Of a DNA stretch of 64,000 nt, positions 45,430-55,532 are shown piece after piece. Source of the stretch: Sulfuricella denitrificans. Its GTDB lineage: Bacteria > Pseudomonadota > Gammaproteobacteria > Burkholderiales > Sulfuricellaceae. The number at the start of each line of letters is the position of its first letter. Position 1 is the first letter of the stretch. The notes below the pieces were generated by a model, which saw only the letters and a program-made list of their open reading frames with translations, did not search any database and was not told where the DNA came from. The stretch covers positions 186,001-250,000 of the forward strand of contig NSJJ01000002.1 of the NCBI GenBank assembly GCA_002632355.1, read 5' to 3'. The translations under genes were made by a program, and so were the position numbers.

Positions 45430-46635
45430 CTAATGCCGGGCCAGCGATTCGACCGGATCCAGCCTGGATGCACGGCGGGCAGGTGCCACGCTAAACAGGA
45501 TGCCCGTGACGAGTGCCGTGCAGAATGCTGCGGCCACGGCCCACCAAGGCGGGATTACTGGCAGGACGGGATAAATCCTGCCAATGACAAAACTGCCCAG
45601 CAAACCCAGCAGCAGCCCTGCCAGTGCGCCGGTAAAAGACAGCACCGCCGCCTCGGCAAAAAACAGGGCACGAATCTGCGCAGGCGCCGCCCCGATGGCC
45701 TTGAGCAGGCCGATTTCCTGGGTACGCTGAGAAACCGCGATCAGCATCACGTTCATGATCAGGATACCCGCCACCGCCAGACTGATCGCCGCAATGCCCG
45801 CGACCGCCAGGGTCAGGGCACGCAGAATGCGGTCGAAGGTCGCCAGAATCGCATCCTGGGTGACCACGGTCACGTCTTTCTCCCCATCATGACGTTGTGC
45901 CAGGATATCAAGCGCATCCTGCTTGGCGCGCGCAATACTTTCACGGCCACGCGCCTCGATCAGAATACGGAACAGTGAGGAAGTATTGAACAGCATCTGG
46001 GCGGAAGCCACCGGCACAATCACCAGTTCGTCAGTATCGAATCCCATCGACTGTCCCTGCGAGGCCAGGACGCCGATCACGCGAAAACGCCGGTCGCCGA
46101 TACGCAGCCACTCACCAACTGCGGGCTGGCTTCCGAAAAGTTCCTTCCTGACCTTGGCGCCCAGCACACAGACCGGCGAGGCCTGACGCGGGTCGCCGCG
46201 AGGCAGGAACTGCCCCTGCCCCATGCTCATCTGGCGTATCTCCAGCATGTCGGCCGTCGATCCCAGTACTGGCGTTTCACGGTTGCGTTTATGCGTCGTG
46301 ACCAGCGCCGACCCCACTGTCAGCGGGGCAATGCGGCGAATGGCACGGCTGCGGGTGAGTGTCAGCGCATCATCCAGGGTGAGATCGCGCGGCGTTTCTC
46401 CCAGCAGCATGCCTGGGTTGCCGGTGGTTTCCGAACGCCCCGGAAAAACGATCAGCAAATGCGTGCCGAGCGATGAAAATTGCCCGACCACATAGCGTCT
46501 GGCGCCTTCCCCCAGCGACGTGAGCACCACTACCGCCGCCACGCCAATGGCCATGGCCACGATCATCAGCAGGGTACGGGTGCGTGCGCCCACCAGGCTG
46601 AAAGAGGCAAAACGCAATACATCGGCGGTTCTCAA
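45430..46635 (-). CDS. MacB/FtsX-type ABC permease (paralogue)
   Basis: A 401-residue paralogue of the next permease with the same layout: first helix (TLLMIVAMAIGVAAVVVLTS), periplasmic core, three C-terminal helices and the tail VAPARRASRLDPVESLARH. It overlaps the ATPase stop by 4 bp. Two different full-length permeases with one ATPase suggest a heterodimeric transmembrane unit. Confidence 0.87.
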   Translation of the reverse strand: MRTADVLRFASFSLVGARTRTLLMIVAMAIGVAAVVVLTSLGEGARRYVVGQFSSLGTHLLIVFPGRSETTGNPGMLLGETPRDLTLDDALTLTRSRAIRRIAPLTVGSALVTTHKRNRETPVLGSTADMLEIRQMSMGQGQFLPRGDPRQASPVCVLGAKVRKELFGSQPAVGEWLRIGDRRFRVIGVLASQGQSMGFDTDELVIVPVASAQMLFNTSSLFRILIEARGRESIARAKQDALDILAQRHDGEKDVTVVTQDAILATFDRILRALTLAVAGIAAISLAVAGILIMNVMLIAVSQRTQEIGLLKAIGAAPAQIRALFFAEAAVLSFTGALAGLLLGLLGSFVIGRIYPVLPVIPPWWAVAAAFCTALVTGILFSVAPARRASRLDPVESLARH

Positions 46636-47312
46636 GATGAAGCTCGCTCATCCGCAACAATCCGGCCATCGACAAGGCGCAGCTTGCGCGAGGCGCGATT
46701 GCCGATTTCCGGATCGTGGGTCACCAGTAGCAAGGTCACGCCACCAGCCGCCAACCCCTCCAGGATGCTCATCACTTCCTGCCCGGTGGCGCGATCGAGA
46801 TTGCCGGTAGGCTCATCCGCCAAAATCACGGAGGGCTTCATTACCGTGGCACGGGCAATCGCCACGCGCTGGCGCTGGCCTCCCGAAAGCTGGTCCGGAC
46901 GGTGCGTTTCCCGTCCGGTCAGGCCGAAGTCGACAATTAGCTGATCGACACGCGTCTTGCGCTGGTCTGCAGGCACCCCGGCCAGCAGCAGGGGCAGCTC
47001 GATGTTCGCCGCCGCAGAGAGGCGCGGAATCAGGTGAAAGAACTGGAACACGAAACCAATCTTGTCGCGCCGCACGCGGGCCTGCTCTTGGTCCGAGAGG
47101 CCGGTCACATCGCTCCCGTCGAGCCGGTAAATTCCCGCGTTGGGGCGATCCAGCAAACCGATCATATTAAGCAGGGTGGATTTTCCCGAGCCGGAGGGGC
47201 CCATGATGGAGAGATACTCTCCCGCGCCGATGGACAGATCGATATCCCGCAGGGCGTGGACTGCCTGATCACCTACCTGGAATATCCGCTGGATACCCTC
47301 GAGCCGGATCAT
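46632..47312 (-). CDS. ABC transporter ATPase, MacB/LolD class
   Basis: A 226-residue ATPase with Walker A GPSGSGKSTLLN, Q-loop FVFQFFHLIPRLSA, signature LSGGQRQR, Walker B VILADEPTGNLD and the switch histidine in VTHDPEIG. It belongs to the MacB/LolD/FtsE group, which powers periplasmic mechanotransmission rather than transport through the membrane. It overlaps both adaptor and permease genes by 4 bp. Confidence 0.9.
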   Translation of the reverse strand: MIRLEGIQRIFQVGDQAVHALRDIDLSIGAGEYLSIMGPSGSGKSTLLNMIGLLDRPNAGIYRLDGSDVTGLSDQEQARVRRDKIGFVFQFFHLIPRLSAAANIELPLLLAGVPADQRKTRVDQLIVDFGLTGRETHRPDQLSGGQRQRVAIARATVMKPSVILADEPTGNLDRATGQEVMSILEGLAAGGVTLLLVTHDPEIGNRASRKLRLVDGRIVADERASS

Positions 47313-48490
47313 GGCGCCGCTTGTTTGCTATCAGCCGTCTCCACCGTCACGCGCGCGCCCGCCTTGACGCCATCGCGATCGAGCGAAGTCACGATTTGCT
47401 CACCCTCTTTCAGGCCTGAGGTCACTTCACTGTATTCCCAGTTGGAAAGACCGAGCCGGACCTGGCGCGATTCCGCAAAGCCATTGCGGATGACCAGCAC
47501 ACTGTTGCCCTCCAGTAAGGCTGCCGTTGGAATACGCAGGACATTGGAACGGCGGGTATAAATGATTTCGACGTCGGCACTGTATCCTACCAGCAAACCC
47601 TTTGCCGCAGCGGGGTCATCGAACTGCACTTCCACTTCCACGGTGCGCGCCTGCTTTTCAATATCCAGCACATAGGGCGCAATGCGCCGCACCTTGCCGG
47701 GGAAATGGCGGCCGCTGATCGCATCGAGCGTGATGCGGCCTTCCAGCCCGACCTGCACATGAGGCGCATCGACTTCATCGATCGGCGCACTGACATAGAG
47801 GCAGGAATCGTCGATCAGGTCAATGGCGGGCGGAGTGGGAATACCGGGCGGCGAAGGCGTGGTGAATTCGCCCAGTTCCCCGGTAACTTCAGCCACGATG
47901 CCGGCAAATGGTGCGCGCAGGCGAGTCCGGTCCAGGCCAGCCTGGGCAACAGCGATGCGCTCCCTGGCCTGGCCGGCATCGGCGCGTGCGGCTTCGCAGG
48001 CGGCACGACGCGCTTTGGCATCCGACAGGGCCTGATCCAGGCGTGCGTCTGAGACAAATCCACGCGCCCGGAGCTGGCGCGTGCGTTGCGCATCACGTTC
48101 GAACTGCGCCGCCACAGCACAGGCTTGCTGAATTCCCGCCTGGGCAGAATTGAGTTGCTGCTGCGTCAGTTTCTTCTGCGCCGACAGGTCTTCGTTCCAC
48201 AACTCCAGCAATACCTGTCCGGCTTCGACGCGCTCGCCCTCATGCACCAGCAAACGCGAGATCTGACCGCCGGACGGGGGCGCGAGGCGGGCACGTCGAC
48301 ATGCCTTCACCGTGCCGGCACGGGTATTGGCAACGGCAGCTTCAACCGTGCCTCGCTCGGCCTTGATTACCGTTACAGCGAGAGCCTGGGGTCGGGTCCA
48401 GTGCCAGCCAGCCGCCGCCAGCAATACAAGCACGGCAACAGCGAGTACGGTCCGGAAAGGAAATGCGCGAGATTCAGGTTGGGATTGCAT
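47309..48490 (-). CDS. MacA-like periplasmic adaptor protein
   Basis: A 393-residue membrane-fusion protein: N-terminal anchor (TVLAVAVLVLLAAAGWHW), lipoyl halves (APPSGGQISRLLVHEGERVEAGQVL and RAPFAGIVAEVTGELGEF), a coiled-coil hairpin at about 105-195, and beta-barrel and membrane-proximal domains. First gene of the exporter operon. It would link the ABC unit to an outer-membrane TolC; none is in this operon, though one is encoded at 54252. Confidence 0.88.
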   Translation of the reverse strand: MQSQPESRAFPFRTVLAVAVLVLLAAAGWHWTRPQALAVTVIKAERGTVEAAVANTRAGTVKACRRARLAPPSGGQISRLLVHEGERVEAGQVLLELWNEDLSAQKKLTQQQLNSAQAGIQQACAVAAQFERDAQRTRQLRARGFVSDARLDQALSDAKARRAACEAARADAGQARERIAVAQAGLDRTRLRAPFAGIVAEVTGELGEFTTPSPPGIPTPPAIDLIDDSCLYVSAPIDEVDAPHVQVGLEGRITLDAISGRHFPGKVRRIAPYVLDIEKQARTVEVEVQFDDPAAAKGLLVGYSADVEIIYTRRSNVLRIPTAALLEGNSVLVIRNGFAESRQVRLGLSNWEYSEVTSGLKEGEQIVTSLDRDGVKAGARVTVETADSKQAAP

Positions 48491-48533
48491 AATTCGACAA
48501 ACTACCCCAACTACACTGCAGTAACAAGACTTA

Positions 48534-48551
48534 GCGGGGTCGCAACCCCGC
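48534..48551 (-). terminator. Hairpin after the CBS-domain gene
   Basis: GCGGGGT-N4-ACCCCGC, a perfect 7-bp GC-rich stem 29 bp past the stop of the CBS gene and before macA. On the minus strand it is followed by TAAGTCTTGTT, so the U-tract is poor. Confidence 0.5.
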
Positions 48552-48579
48552 GTTCAGGCGAAAGGCATCTTCGTCCCTG

Positions 48580-49179
48580 TCAGGCGCTTGCCAGAAGGGC
48601 CTCGATTTCCGCAAAAGTCTGGGCAATTTCAGTGGTAGGAATTTCAATATCCAGCTGGCGCGCAATTTGCGATGCAGAAATAATACCGCGGATTACCTGG
48701 CGCTGCTCCTCGCCATGATAGTCCACCACCAGCGCGTGGGCGCGTCCAGCCTGCTTCAGGGTGGCGACGACATTGCCAACCCGGGTGCGGTTGATATCGT
48801 CCATGCTGATCACTTCCAGCCTGTCCTGGGTCGTCATGATGTCCCGAACCATGATGTCATGATAAGTACCACCGTGCTTCTGGATATGCTGGATCGGCTT
48901 GGCGCCGTGCGTGTCCGTTGAAGTGATCAGGCCAACCACCGTGTCATCGTCATCCACTACCAGCAGCAGACGCACGCCACGATGCTTCATACGCGAATTG
49001 GCAGCTTCGATCGGCGCTTTCTCGGCGATTGTCAGCGCACTCACCCTCTTGAGATCAGTCATCACCACGATAGCCGGGTCGTCCAGCTTGATCAGGTCAA
49101 AAACCCGCTCGGTGCGGTGGAAAGAGGCGCCACTCTCAAGCGTGGTTGAAGCGATCGGGGTATATTCGATATTGGTCAC
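48580..49179 (-). CDS. Tandem CBS-domain protein
   Basis: A 199-residue cytoplasmic protein with two CBS motifs: about residues 45-95 (VSALTIAEKAPIEAANSRMKHRGVRLLLVVDD) and 105-180 (VRDIMTTQDRLEVISMDDINR ... GRAHALVVD). It has no attached catalytic or channel domain, so it probably senses adenine nucleotides for a partner. Neighbours do not reveal the partner. Confidence 0.78.
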   Translation of the reverse strand: MTNIEYTPIASTTLESGASFHRTERVFDLIKLDDPAIVVMTDLKRVSALTIAEKAPIEAANSRMKHRGVRLLLVVDDDDTVVGLITSTDTHGAKPIQHIQKHGGTYHDIMVRDIMTTQDRLEVISMDDINRTRVGNVVATLKQAGRAHALVVDYHGEEQRQVIRGIISASQIARQLDIEIPTTEIAQTFAEIEALLASA

Positions 49180-49301
49180 GCGTCTCTCCTGTTTTGATTT
49201 ACTGACAAATGTCGGTTTTTGCAGCTTAATCCCTATGCTACTCGAAGGGCCAAATACATTTAATCAAAATATTTGATGGAGAAGGATCAATATTCTTATC
49301 T

Positions 49302-49802
49302 TCAGCCCGGGATCACATTCGCCTGCCGGTCCGCCTCAAGAAAAGTGGATAACTCGTTCAGTGCCAGACGGTAAACATCCCGCTTGAATTCGATCACCGA
49401 CTCGAGCGGAATCCAGTAGTGATGCCAGCGCCAGGCATCGAATTCGGGATGACTGGTAGCACGCAGCCGCACATCGCAATCGCGCCCGACCAGACGCAAC
49501 AGGTACCAGACCTGCTTCTGCCCGCGGTAGCTGCCGCGCCACTCGCGCCGCACCCAGTGCTGCGGCACATCGTAATGCAGCCAACCCTGGGTGCGTCCGA
49601 GAATGCGCACATGCTCCGGCATCAGGCCCACTTCCTCGTGCAGTTCGCGGTACATCGCCTGCTCCGGCGTCTCGCCGGACTTGATGCCCCCCTGCGGGAA
49701 CTGCCAGGAATGTTCGCGGATGCGCTTGCCCCAAAACACCTCGTTCTTGGCATTGCAGAGCACGATGCCAACGTTTGGGCGGTAACCGTCCTGGTCAATC
49801 AT
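49302..49802 (-). CDS. rppH: RNA pyrophosphohydrolase
   Basis: RppH removes pyrophosphate from 5'-triphosphate mRNA and starts decay. The 166-residue Nudix protein begins [17 protein letters not shown] and has [20 protein letters not shown] with the Nudix glutamates in RELHEEVGL. The C-terminal half is also typical ([14 protein letters not shown]). The 122-bp gap upstream of it to the CBS gene shows no clear element. Confidence 0.95.
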   Translation of the reverse strand: MIDQDGYRPNVGIVLCNAKNEVFWGKRIREHSWQFPQGGIKSGETPEQAMYRELHEEVGLMPEHVRILGRTQGWLHYDVPQHWVRREWRGSYRGQKQVWYLLRLVGRDCDVRLRATSHPEFDAWRWHHYWIPLESVIEFKRDVYRLALNELSTFLEADRQANVIPG

Positions 49803-49889
49803 TTTTTACTTCGCTTTGGAATTCGTCAAATTACCGTGATTTTTTCACATTTCGCCTTGCATTGAAAGCTGCAGCATCTGCCGCGGGTT

Positions 49890-50678
49890 TCAGACCAGCA
49901 GGCGATTTTCGCTGTGAACATTGAGGCTGCGCAAAGCATCGACGAAATCGGGGAACTCCAGCCCATATTCCGCTTCCAGATTTCTGGCTCTTTCCCTGAG
50001 CTCCTGCCAGCGCGGATTGCCGGGGCTGCGCTTGAACCCGAAGACGATAATGTTGCTCATTCGTCCGGTCGGCATCGAGAGCACCAGGCCATTGAAGCTG
50101 GCTTCGATACGCCTGAAATACACGTCGAACAGCTTGTCGCTGCCCCACAGATTGACTACCAGCATGCCATCCGGCGTCAACGCTGCGGCACAATCGTCAT
50201 AGAAACTCTGGCTCGCCAGCGCCTCGACAAGGTTCCGGTCGTCATAACCATCGACCATCAGCACATCGCAGCTGGCCGCGAGATTATGCACATGCTCTAC
50301 GCCATCGCCGATGTCAATCTGCAAACGCTGATCCGCTTCGGGCACGAAGAAATGGCTATGCGCCGCAGCTACGACCTGCGGATTGATTTCCACCACCCGA
50401 GTTTTGACTGCCGGCAATCGATGGTAAACGAACTTGGCTACCGAACCGCCGCCAAGCCCGATCATCAGTATATTCCCGGGTTTGGGGCGAAACAGGAGAA
50501 ACCCCATCATGGAGCGCGTGTAGGCAAGCTCCAGCTCGTTCGGCGCCTTCACGCGCATGGCACTTTGCACGGTATCGCTACCCAGATGGAGAAAGCGCAC
50601 GCCGTCGCGCTCGCTCACATCCACAACGCCCTGCTCGCCCACCGCCTTATGGGTGCGCCATTTACTGAAAAAACCCAT
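49890..50678 (-). CDS. Spermidine synthase-like aminopropyltransferase family protein
   Basis: A 262-residue protein with a spermidine-synthase Rossmann fold: ILMIGLGGGSVAKFVYHRLP (dcSAM-site glycine loop), TRVVEINPQVVAAAHSHFF and VLMVDGYDDRNLVEAL. The N-terminal substrate domain of SpeE is short, and the usual PDE(V)YHE proton-shuttle region is not evident (LSQAM-like text is seen instead), so true polyamine activity is doubtful. Divergent from proS. Confidence 0.75.
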   Translation of the reverse strand: MGFFSKWRTHKAVGEQGVVDVSERDGVRFLHLGSDTVQSAMRVKAPNELELAYTRSMMGFLLFRPKPGNILMIGLGGGSVAKFVYHRLPAVKTRVVEINPQVVAAAHSHFFVPEADQRLQIDIGDGVEHVHNLAASCDVLMVDGYDDRNLVEALASQSFYDDCAAALTPDGMLVVNLWGSDKLFDVYFRRIEASFNGLVLSMPTGRMSNIIVFGFKRSPGNPRWQELRERARNLEAEYGLEFPDFVDALRSLNVHSENRLLV

Positions 50679-50725
50679 GCTAAAATGATCAACTCTTTAA
50701 TCTTTAGAACCGTCCGGATCATAAC

Positions 50726-52441
50726 ATGCGCGTCTCTCAATTTTTCCTCTCCACCCTCAAGGAAGCCCCGACCGAAGCCGAACTGGTCAGCCACAAGCTG
50801 ATGTTGCGCGCCGGTCTGATCAAACGGTTGGGCAGCGGACTTTACAGCTGGATGCCGCTGGGCCTGAAAGTGCTGCGCAAGGTAGAAAACATTGTGCGCG
50901 AGGAAATGGACCGGAGCGGTGCCATCGAGCTGCTGATGCCAGCCGTCACCCCTGCCGAGCTGTGGCAGGAAACCGGACGCTGGGACGTGTTCGGGCCGCA
51001 GATGCTGAAAATCAGGGACCGTCACGAGCGCGACTTCTGCTTTGGACCCACCCACGAGGAAGTCATTACCGACATCGCGCGACGCGAGATCAAAAGTTAT
51101 CGCCAGTTGCCGATCAATTTCTACCAGATCCAGACTAAGTTCCGCGACGAGATTCGCCCGCGCTTCGGCGTGATGCGTGCGCGCGAGTTCGTGATGAAGG
51201 ATTCCTACTCCTTCCACGCCGACCGCGCTTCGCTGGAACAGACCTACGAAGTGATGTATCAGACCTACTCGCGCATCTTCACCCGCCTGGGGCTGAAATT
51301 CCGCGCCGTGGCAGCAGATACCGGCGCCATCGGCGGCTCCGGCTCGCATGAATTCCACGTACTGGCGGATTCGGGCGAGGATGCCATCGCTTTCTGCCCA
51401 ACCTCCGATTACGCCGCCAACGTGGAGCTGGCCGAAGCGGTTTCCCCCGTTACGCCGCGACCAGCACCCGCCCAGACCATGCAAAAGGTTGCCACACCGG
51501 GCAAGCACAGTATCGAGGACGTGTGTAATTTTCTCAAGGTGCCCGCCGACAAAACTGTTAAAACACTGCTGGTCGAAGGCCGCGACGGTGGCGTGGTAGC
51601 GCTGCTGCTGCGCGGCGACCATGAACTGAACGAGATTAAGGCTGGCAAGCTGATCCAGCTCGCCGATGAGGTGCGCTTTGCCGGCGATGCGCAAATCCTT
51701 GCCGCCGCCGGTTGCAAGGCCGGCTCGCTCGGCCCGGTCGGGTTGAACATCCCCATTATTGCAGACCGTTCCGTGGCGAACATGGCCGATTTCGTCTGCG
51801 GTGCCAACGAGGACGGCTATCACCTGACAGGTGTGAATTTTGGCCGCGACCTGCCGGAACTGAAAGAAGTGGTGGATATCCGCAACGCCGTCGAAGGCGA
51901 CCCCAGCCCGGACGGCAAGGGCGCGCTGGCGTTATGCCGAGGCATTGAAGTCGGGCATATTTTTCAGCTCGGCAACAAGTATTCCTCGGCCATGAACGCC
52001 ACCTTCCTCGACGAGTCCGGCAAGGATTGCGTCATGGAAATGGGTTGCTACGGCATCGGCGTGTCGCGCATCGTGGCCGCCGCCATCGAGCAGAACAACG
52101 ACGCGCGCGGCATTGTCTGGCCGCGCTCCATTGCGCCCTTCGAACTGGTCATCGTGCCCATCGGCATGGGCCGTAGCGAAGGGGTGAAGGAGACCGTGGA
52201 AAAGCTCTACGCCGACCTCAAAACAGCCGGTATCGAAGTGCTGCTGGACGACCGCGACGAGCGCCCCGGCGTGATGTTCGCCGACATGGAGCTGATCGGC
52301 ATCCCGCACCGCATCGTGGTCGGCGAACGCGGCCTCAAGGAAGGCAACCTCGAATATCAGGGCCGCCGCGATGAAAAAGCGCAGGCGATTGCTTTGAATT
52401 CCGTGCTGGAATTCGTACAATCGAAATTATGCGAAAACTGA
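50726..52441 (+). CDS. proS: Prolyl-tRNA synthetase, bacterial type with editing domain
   Basis: A class II synthetase of 571 residues. Motif 1/2 region [20 protein letters not shown], a YbaK-type insertion for Ala-tRNA(Pro) editing at about 220-400 ([20 protein letters not shown]), motif 3 ([13 protein letters not shown]) and a C-terminal anticodon domain. It overlaps the lytic transglycosylase start by 13 bp. Confidence 0.97.
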   Translation: MRVSQFFLSTLKEAPTEAELVSHKLMLRAGLIKRLGSGLYSWMPLGLKVLRKVENIVREEMDRSGAIELLMPAVTPAELWQETGRWDVFGPQMLKIRDRHERDFCFGPTHEEVITDIARREIKSYRQLPINFYQIQTKFRDEIRPRFGVMRAREFVMKDSYSFHADRASLEQTYEVMYQTYSRIFTRLGLKFRAVAADTGAIGGSGSHEFHVLADSGEDAIAFCPTSDYAANVELAEAVSPVTPRPAPAQTMQKVATPGKHSIEDVCNFLKVPADKTVKTLLVEGRDGGVVALLLRGDHELNEIKAGKLIQLADEVRFAGDAQILAAAGCKAGSLGPVGLNIPIIADRSVANMADFVCGANEDGYHLTGVNFGRDLPELKEVVDIRNAVEGDPSPDGKGALALCRGIEVGHIFQLGNKYSSAMNATFLDESGKDCVMEMGCYGIGVSRIVAAAIEQNNDARGIVWPRSIAPFELVIVPIGMGRSEGVKETVEKLYADLKTAGIEVLLDDRDERPGVMFADMELIGIPHRIVVGERGLKEGNLEYQGRRDEKAQAIALNSVLEFVQSKLCEN

Positions 52442-53061
52442 TCGGGTTTCTGATCCTTCTGCTGGCTTCCCCGGTGGTACATGCCGGGGCGCAGATTTAC
52501 GAGCCGCTTTCTGCCAGCGTACGGGCCTCGCTGTACAAGGCCGTAAGCGACAGCGTGCCGCGGCACTCGTCGTTCTCTTCGCCGACAGAAGAACGAAACT
52601 GGCTGACCGAGATGTCACGCCGCATGGAAAAACGCATGCCGGATCAGTCCAGACGTCTCGACTTTCTCAAAAGCGTGCACTACGAGGCTTCACGGGCCGG
52701 GCTCGATCCACAACTGGTGCTGGGACTGATCCAGGTAGAAAGCGGCTTCAAGAAATATGCCGTCTCCAGCGCCGGGGCACGCGGCTATATGCAGGTGATG
52801 CCTTTCTGGGTCAAGCTGATCGGCAGCAAGGAAAACAACCTGTTCCATATCCGCACCAACCTGCGTTTCGGCTGCACCATCCTGCGCCATTATCTGGACA
52901 TTGAAAAGGGCGACCTCTACCGCGCCCTGGGACGCTACAACGGCAGCCTGGGCCGCCCCGAGTATCCTACGCTGGTCGTCGGTGCCTGGCGCAATCACTG
53001 GGCCTACAATACCCCGAACACCCGCTTTTCCAGCCAGGACGACAAACGCCCCGCTTCCTGA
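52429..53061 (+). CDS. Lytic transglycosylase (SLT domain)
   Basis: A 210-residue exported murein hydrolase. Signal peptide [23 protein letters not shown] domain at about residues 85-200 with the catalytic glutamate in [20 protein letters not shown], then MQVMPFW and [15 protein letters not shown]. It overlaps proS by 13 bp, suggesting co-expression without functional link. Confidence 0.88.
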   Translation: MRKLIGFLILLLASPVVHAGAQIYEPLSASVRASLYKAVSDSVPRHSSFSSPTEERNWLTEMSRRMEKRMPDQSRRLDFLKSVHYEASRAGLDPQLVLGLIQVESGFKKYAVSSAGARGYMQVMPFWVKLIGSKENNLFHIRTNLRFGCTILRHYLDIEKGDLYRALGRYNGSLGRPEYPTLVVGAWRNHWAYNTPNTRFSSQDDKRPAS

Positions 53062-53084
53062 AGTCGACCGAAGGAGCCCGTACC

Positions 53085-53507
53085 ATGCAGAAATTTTATC
53101 TTGTCTGGGACGAAAGCCGCCACGCACTGGGAATCCCCTCTATCGACCGGGAGCATCGCGGGATGATGAATCTCGTCAATGAGCTGTCTGAGGCCGTGGC
53201 GCACGGCTGCAGCTATGCGCAGGCGCACCGGCAAATGGAGAAGATACTTGATTTCGCTGCAGACCATTTTGCACACGAAGAAGCCATGATGCGCCAGCAT
53301 GGTTTTCCCGGACTGGAACAGCATGCGGCGGAGCATGAGAAACTGCTGCGCGAAGCCGCCATCCTTATGGAAATGTACGATCCTGCCCATGCCGACCGTG
53401 CCGTGCTGGTCACGGCTTTTCTCACCGATTGTGCCGAGAGCCACATCCTGCACGAAGACCGTGCGATCAGTCAGTATTTAGAGGAGCGGGGAATCAGGGA
53501 AGAATGA
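53085..53507 (+). CDS. Bacteriohaemerythrin-like di-iron protein
   Basis: A 140-residue four-helix haemerythrin. All seven ligand positions are readable: IDREHRGM (H), HFAHEEAMM (H, E), HAAEHEKL (two H), and HILHED (H, D), with the leading W in YLVWDESRHALG. It probably binds O2 for storage or sensing in a microaerophile. Its end overlaps the convergent adaptor gene by 14 bp. Confidence 0.88.
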   Translation: MQKFYLVWDESRHALGIPSIDREHRGMMNLVNELSEAVAHGCSYAQAHRQMEKILDFAADHFAHEEAMMRQHGFPGLEQHAAEHEKLLREAAILMEMYDPAHADRAVLVTAFLTDCAESHILHEDRAISQYLEERGIREE

Positions 53508-54255
53508 GTGTCGCCGCAGCACCGGCGCGCAATTGTGTTTCTGCCGGTGCAAACATCACATCCAGAGGATAAAGCGGCTGGCCGGACTTGTCCCGGGTCG
53601 TCGGTTCCAGGCCCAGGGTTCTGACCTTGCCGCGAAAGTGCTGCTTGCCTACGCTCACTTCGATTTCCTGACCCACTTTCAGATTCACCAGTTGCGTCTC
53701 CTGCACCTGGGCCCGCGCCAGCATCTCGCCCGCCCGCGCCACCGCCAGCAGGATTTGCGGTTGCAGCGTCGCTGCCACCGCCTGACCCGGCTCAGCCTGA
53801 CGTGCTACCACCACTGCATCAAACGGTGCGCGCAGTGTTGTGTCTTCGCGATTCTTCAGGTCCTGCCGCTGACGCGCCTGCGATTCCCTGAGCAGGGCCG
53901 CCGCCCTGGCCTTGCGCAATTGGGCCTGTTCCAGCTCCGAAACGGAGATGACGGTACGATCGTACAGTTCCTGGATGCGTTTCAGGTCGCGTTGCGCTTC
54001 GGCCAGATTTTCCTTGTTGCGCGCGACCATGGAAGCGGATTCATCCACCCGGCCGGCATAGAGGCGCTCATCCAGCCTGAGCAGGGCCTGCCCCTGCCGC
54101 ACACGATCGCCCACGGCCACGTTCACCGCCTGCACCACGCCAGAGACCGGCGTGGAAAGTTCAACCCGTTGCGACCACTGCAATACTGCGGGCACTTCTG
54201 CTGCCTGAGCCGCGCCCGCGGCGAGCAAGATTCCGATCCAGAGCCATTTTTTCAT
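53494..54255 (-). CDS. HlyD/RND-type periplasmic adaptor, short form
   Basis: A 253-residue adaptor with signal peptide MKKWLWIGILLAAGAAQAAE instead of a lipid or membrane anchor. Lipoyl halves: TPVSGVVQAVNVAVGDRVRQ and LRAPFDAVVVARQAEPGQAV, with a coiled-coil hairpin at about 75-145 between them. It ends after the beta-barrel and lacks the membrane-proximal domain. Last gene of the operon, overlapping the TolC stop by 4 bp. No inner-membrane pump is encoded nearby. Confidence 0.83.
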   Translation of the reverse strand: MKKWLWIGILLAAGAAQAAEVPAVLQWSQRVELSTPVSGVVQAVNVAVGDRVRQGQALLRLDERLYAGRVDESASMVARNKENLAEAQRDLKRIQELYDRTVISVSELEQAQLRKARAAALLRESQARQRQDLKNREDTTLRAPFDAVVVARQAEPGQAVAATLQPQILLAVARAGEMLARAQVQETQLVNLKVGQEIEVSVGKQHFRGKVRTLGLEPTTRDKSGQPLYPLDVMFAPAETQLRAGAAATLILP

Positions 54256-55532
54256 TGTATTTGTCCTTTGTTTCCCGCACCGCCATTTTCCACTGGCCGG
54301 CCCAGCAATGCTTCAAGCCTGGCATAGGCCAGGGCAAGCTGATATTCGGTTTTGCGTTCGCGCAGTTTCGCCGCCATGGTTGCCGCCATGGAATCGCCCA
54401 GGTTGGTTTTCAGCTCCACCTCGTACTGGCCGCGCGCACGTTCCAGCGCCAGATCGCGATAATCGCTATGCTTTTTCGCCGCCGTGCGCACTGTGTGCTG
54501 CAGCTCGCTGATTTCCAGCCAGTTCTCTAGCAGCACCTGCTCCAGATCCATCGCCAGTTTTTCGCTTTCTGCCTGCAGGCGCTGGAACTGGGCCTGTTCC
54601 AGCGCCATCCGCGCGTCCACCCTGCGGCCCGTGTAAAGTGGCCAGGTCAGCACTACGCCGGCTTTAACGCTATCTCTGGTAGAGGCTTCACGGCTGTAAT
54701 CTGCCCCCTCCAGTTCGAGATCGAGCGCGGGGGACTTGTCTGCACGCACCGCCTCGATGCGCTGTGCTGCGCCCTCCAGTTGCGCCCGCATGGCGGCAAG
54801 GCGCGGATTATTTGCTCGCAGCACCGGCAGCAAGGCCTCGTATTCGGGTACTGGACGATCATTTTCGGCCAGCACGGGGTCAGCCAGATCAGCGCTCAAC
54901 TGCCCTGAGCGATTCATCGCAGCAGCCAGTTGCGCACGGGAAATTCGCTGGCGCAACTGGCTGGCATTCCGTTTCAGCAGCCAGTCCTGATAGCCATCCT
55001 CGATCTGGGCCAGATCGGCAGCGGCCATCTGCCCCACCTCGAGACGATGGCGGGCATTGTCCAGATTGACATAGGCGACCGCCATGAACTCGTTGTCAGC
55101 GGCGAACTGCAGGTCCGCCAGCAACACATCGAAAAATCGAGACATGATCTCTAGGCGCCGCCGTGAGCGGATGTCCAGTAGCGTTGCTTCGCGTGCCGCC
55201 AGCACGGATGCTGCAGCCTGCTCGGCCAGCGCGGTACGGCCGAAATCATAAAGGGATTTCCGGGCATTGAGACGCAGGGAGTTGTCGCTCACCGCGTCAG
55301 GCCCGAGGGTCGGTTTTGCACGGCGCAGACCGGCCTCGAGGTTAAGGTTCCAGTCACCGCGCGCACCGGCCAGGTCACGCTCGGCAAGCGCCATGGCATG
55401 GTCCGCCTCGGCAACGCGCAGATCGGGATGGGCTTCGGCCACGCTGGCCAGCGCCTGCTCAAGCGTCAGGGGCTGGCCCAGAACCGGTCCGCCAGCAAGC
55501 AACAACCCGAGCGCCAGCAGCGCATGCTTCAT
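54252..55532 (-). CDS. TolC-family outer-membrane efflux protein
   Basis: A 426-residue outer-membrane channel protein. Signal peptide MKHALLALGLLLAGGPVLGQ; two homologous OEP halves with long amphipathic helices (LTLEQALASVAEAHPDLRVAEA; VLTWPLYTGRRVDARMALEQAQ). 4-bp overlaps with both the thioredoxin gene upstream and the adaptor gene downstream. Confidence 0.86.
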   Translation of the reverse strand: MKHALLALGLLLAGGPVLGQPLTLEQALASVAEAHPDLRVAEADHAMALAERDLAGARGDWNLNLEAGLRRAKPTLGPDAVSDNSLRLNARKSLYDFGRTALAEQAAASVLAAREATLLDIRSRRRLEIMSRFFDVLLADLQFAADNEFMAVAYVNLDNARHRLEVGQMAAADLAQIEDGYQDWLLKRNASQLRQRISRAQLAAAMNRSGQLSADLADPVLAENDRPVPEYEALLPVLRANNPRLAAMRAQLEGAAQRIEAVRADKSPALDLELEGADYSREASTRDSVKAGVVLTWPLYTGRRVDARMALEQAQFQRLQAESEKLAMDLEQVLLENWLEISELQHTVRTAAKKHSDYRDLALERARGQYEVELKTNLGDSMAATMAAKLRERKTEYQLALAYARLEALLGRPVENGGAGNKGQIQ

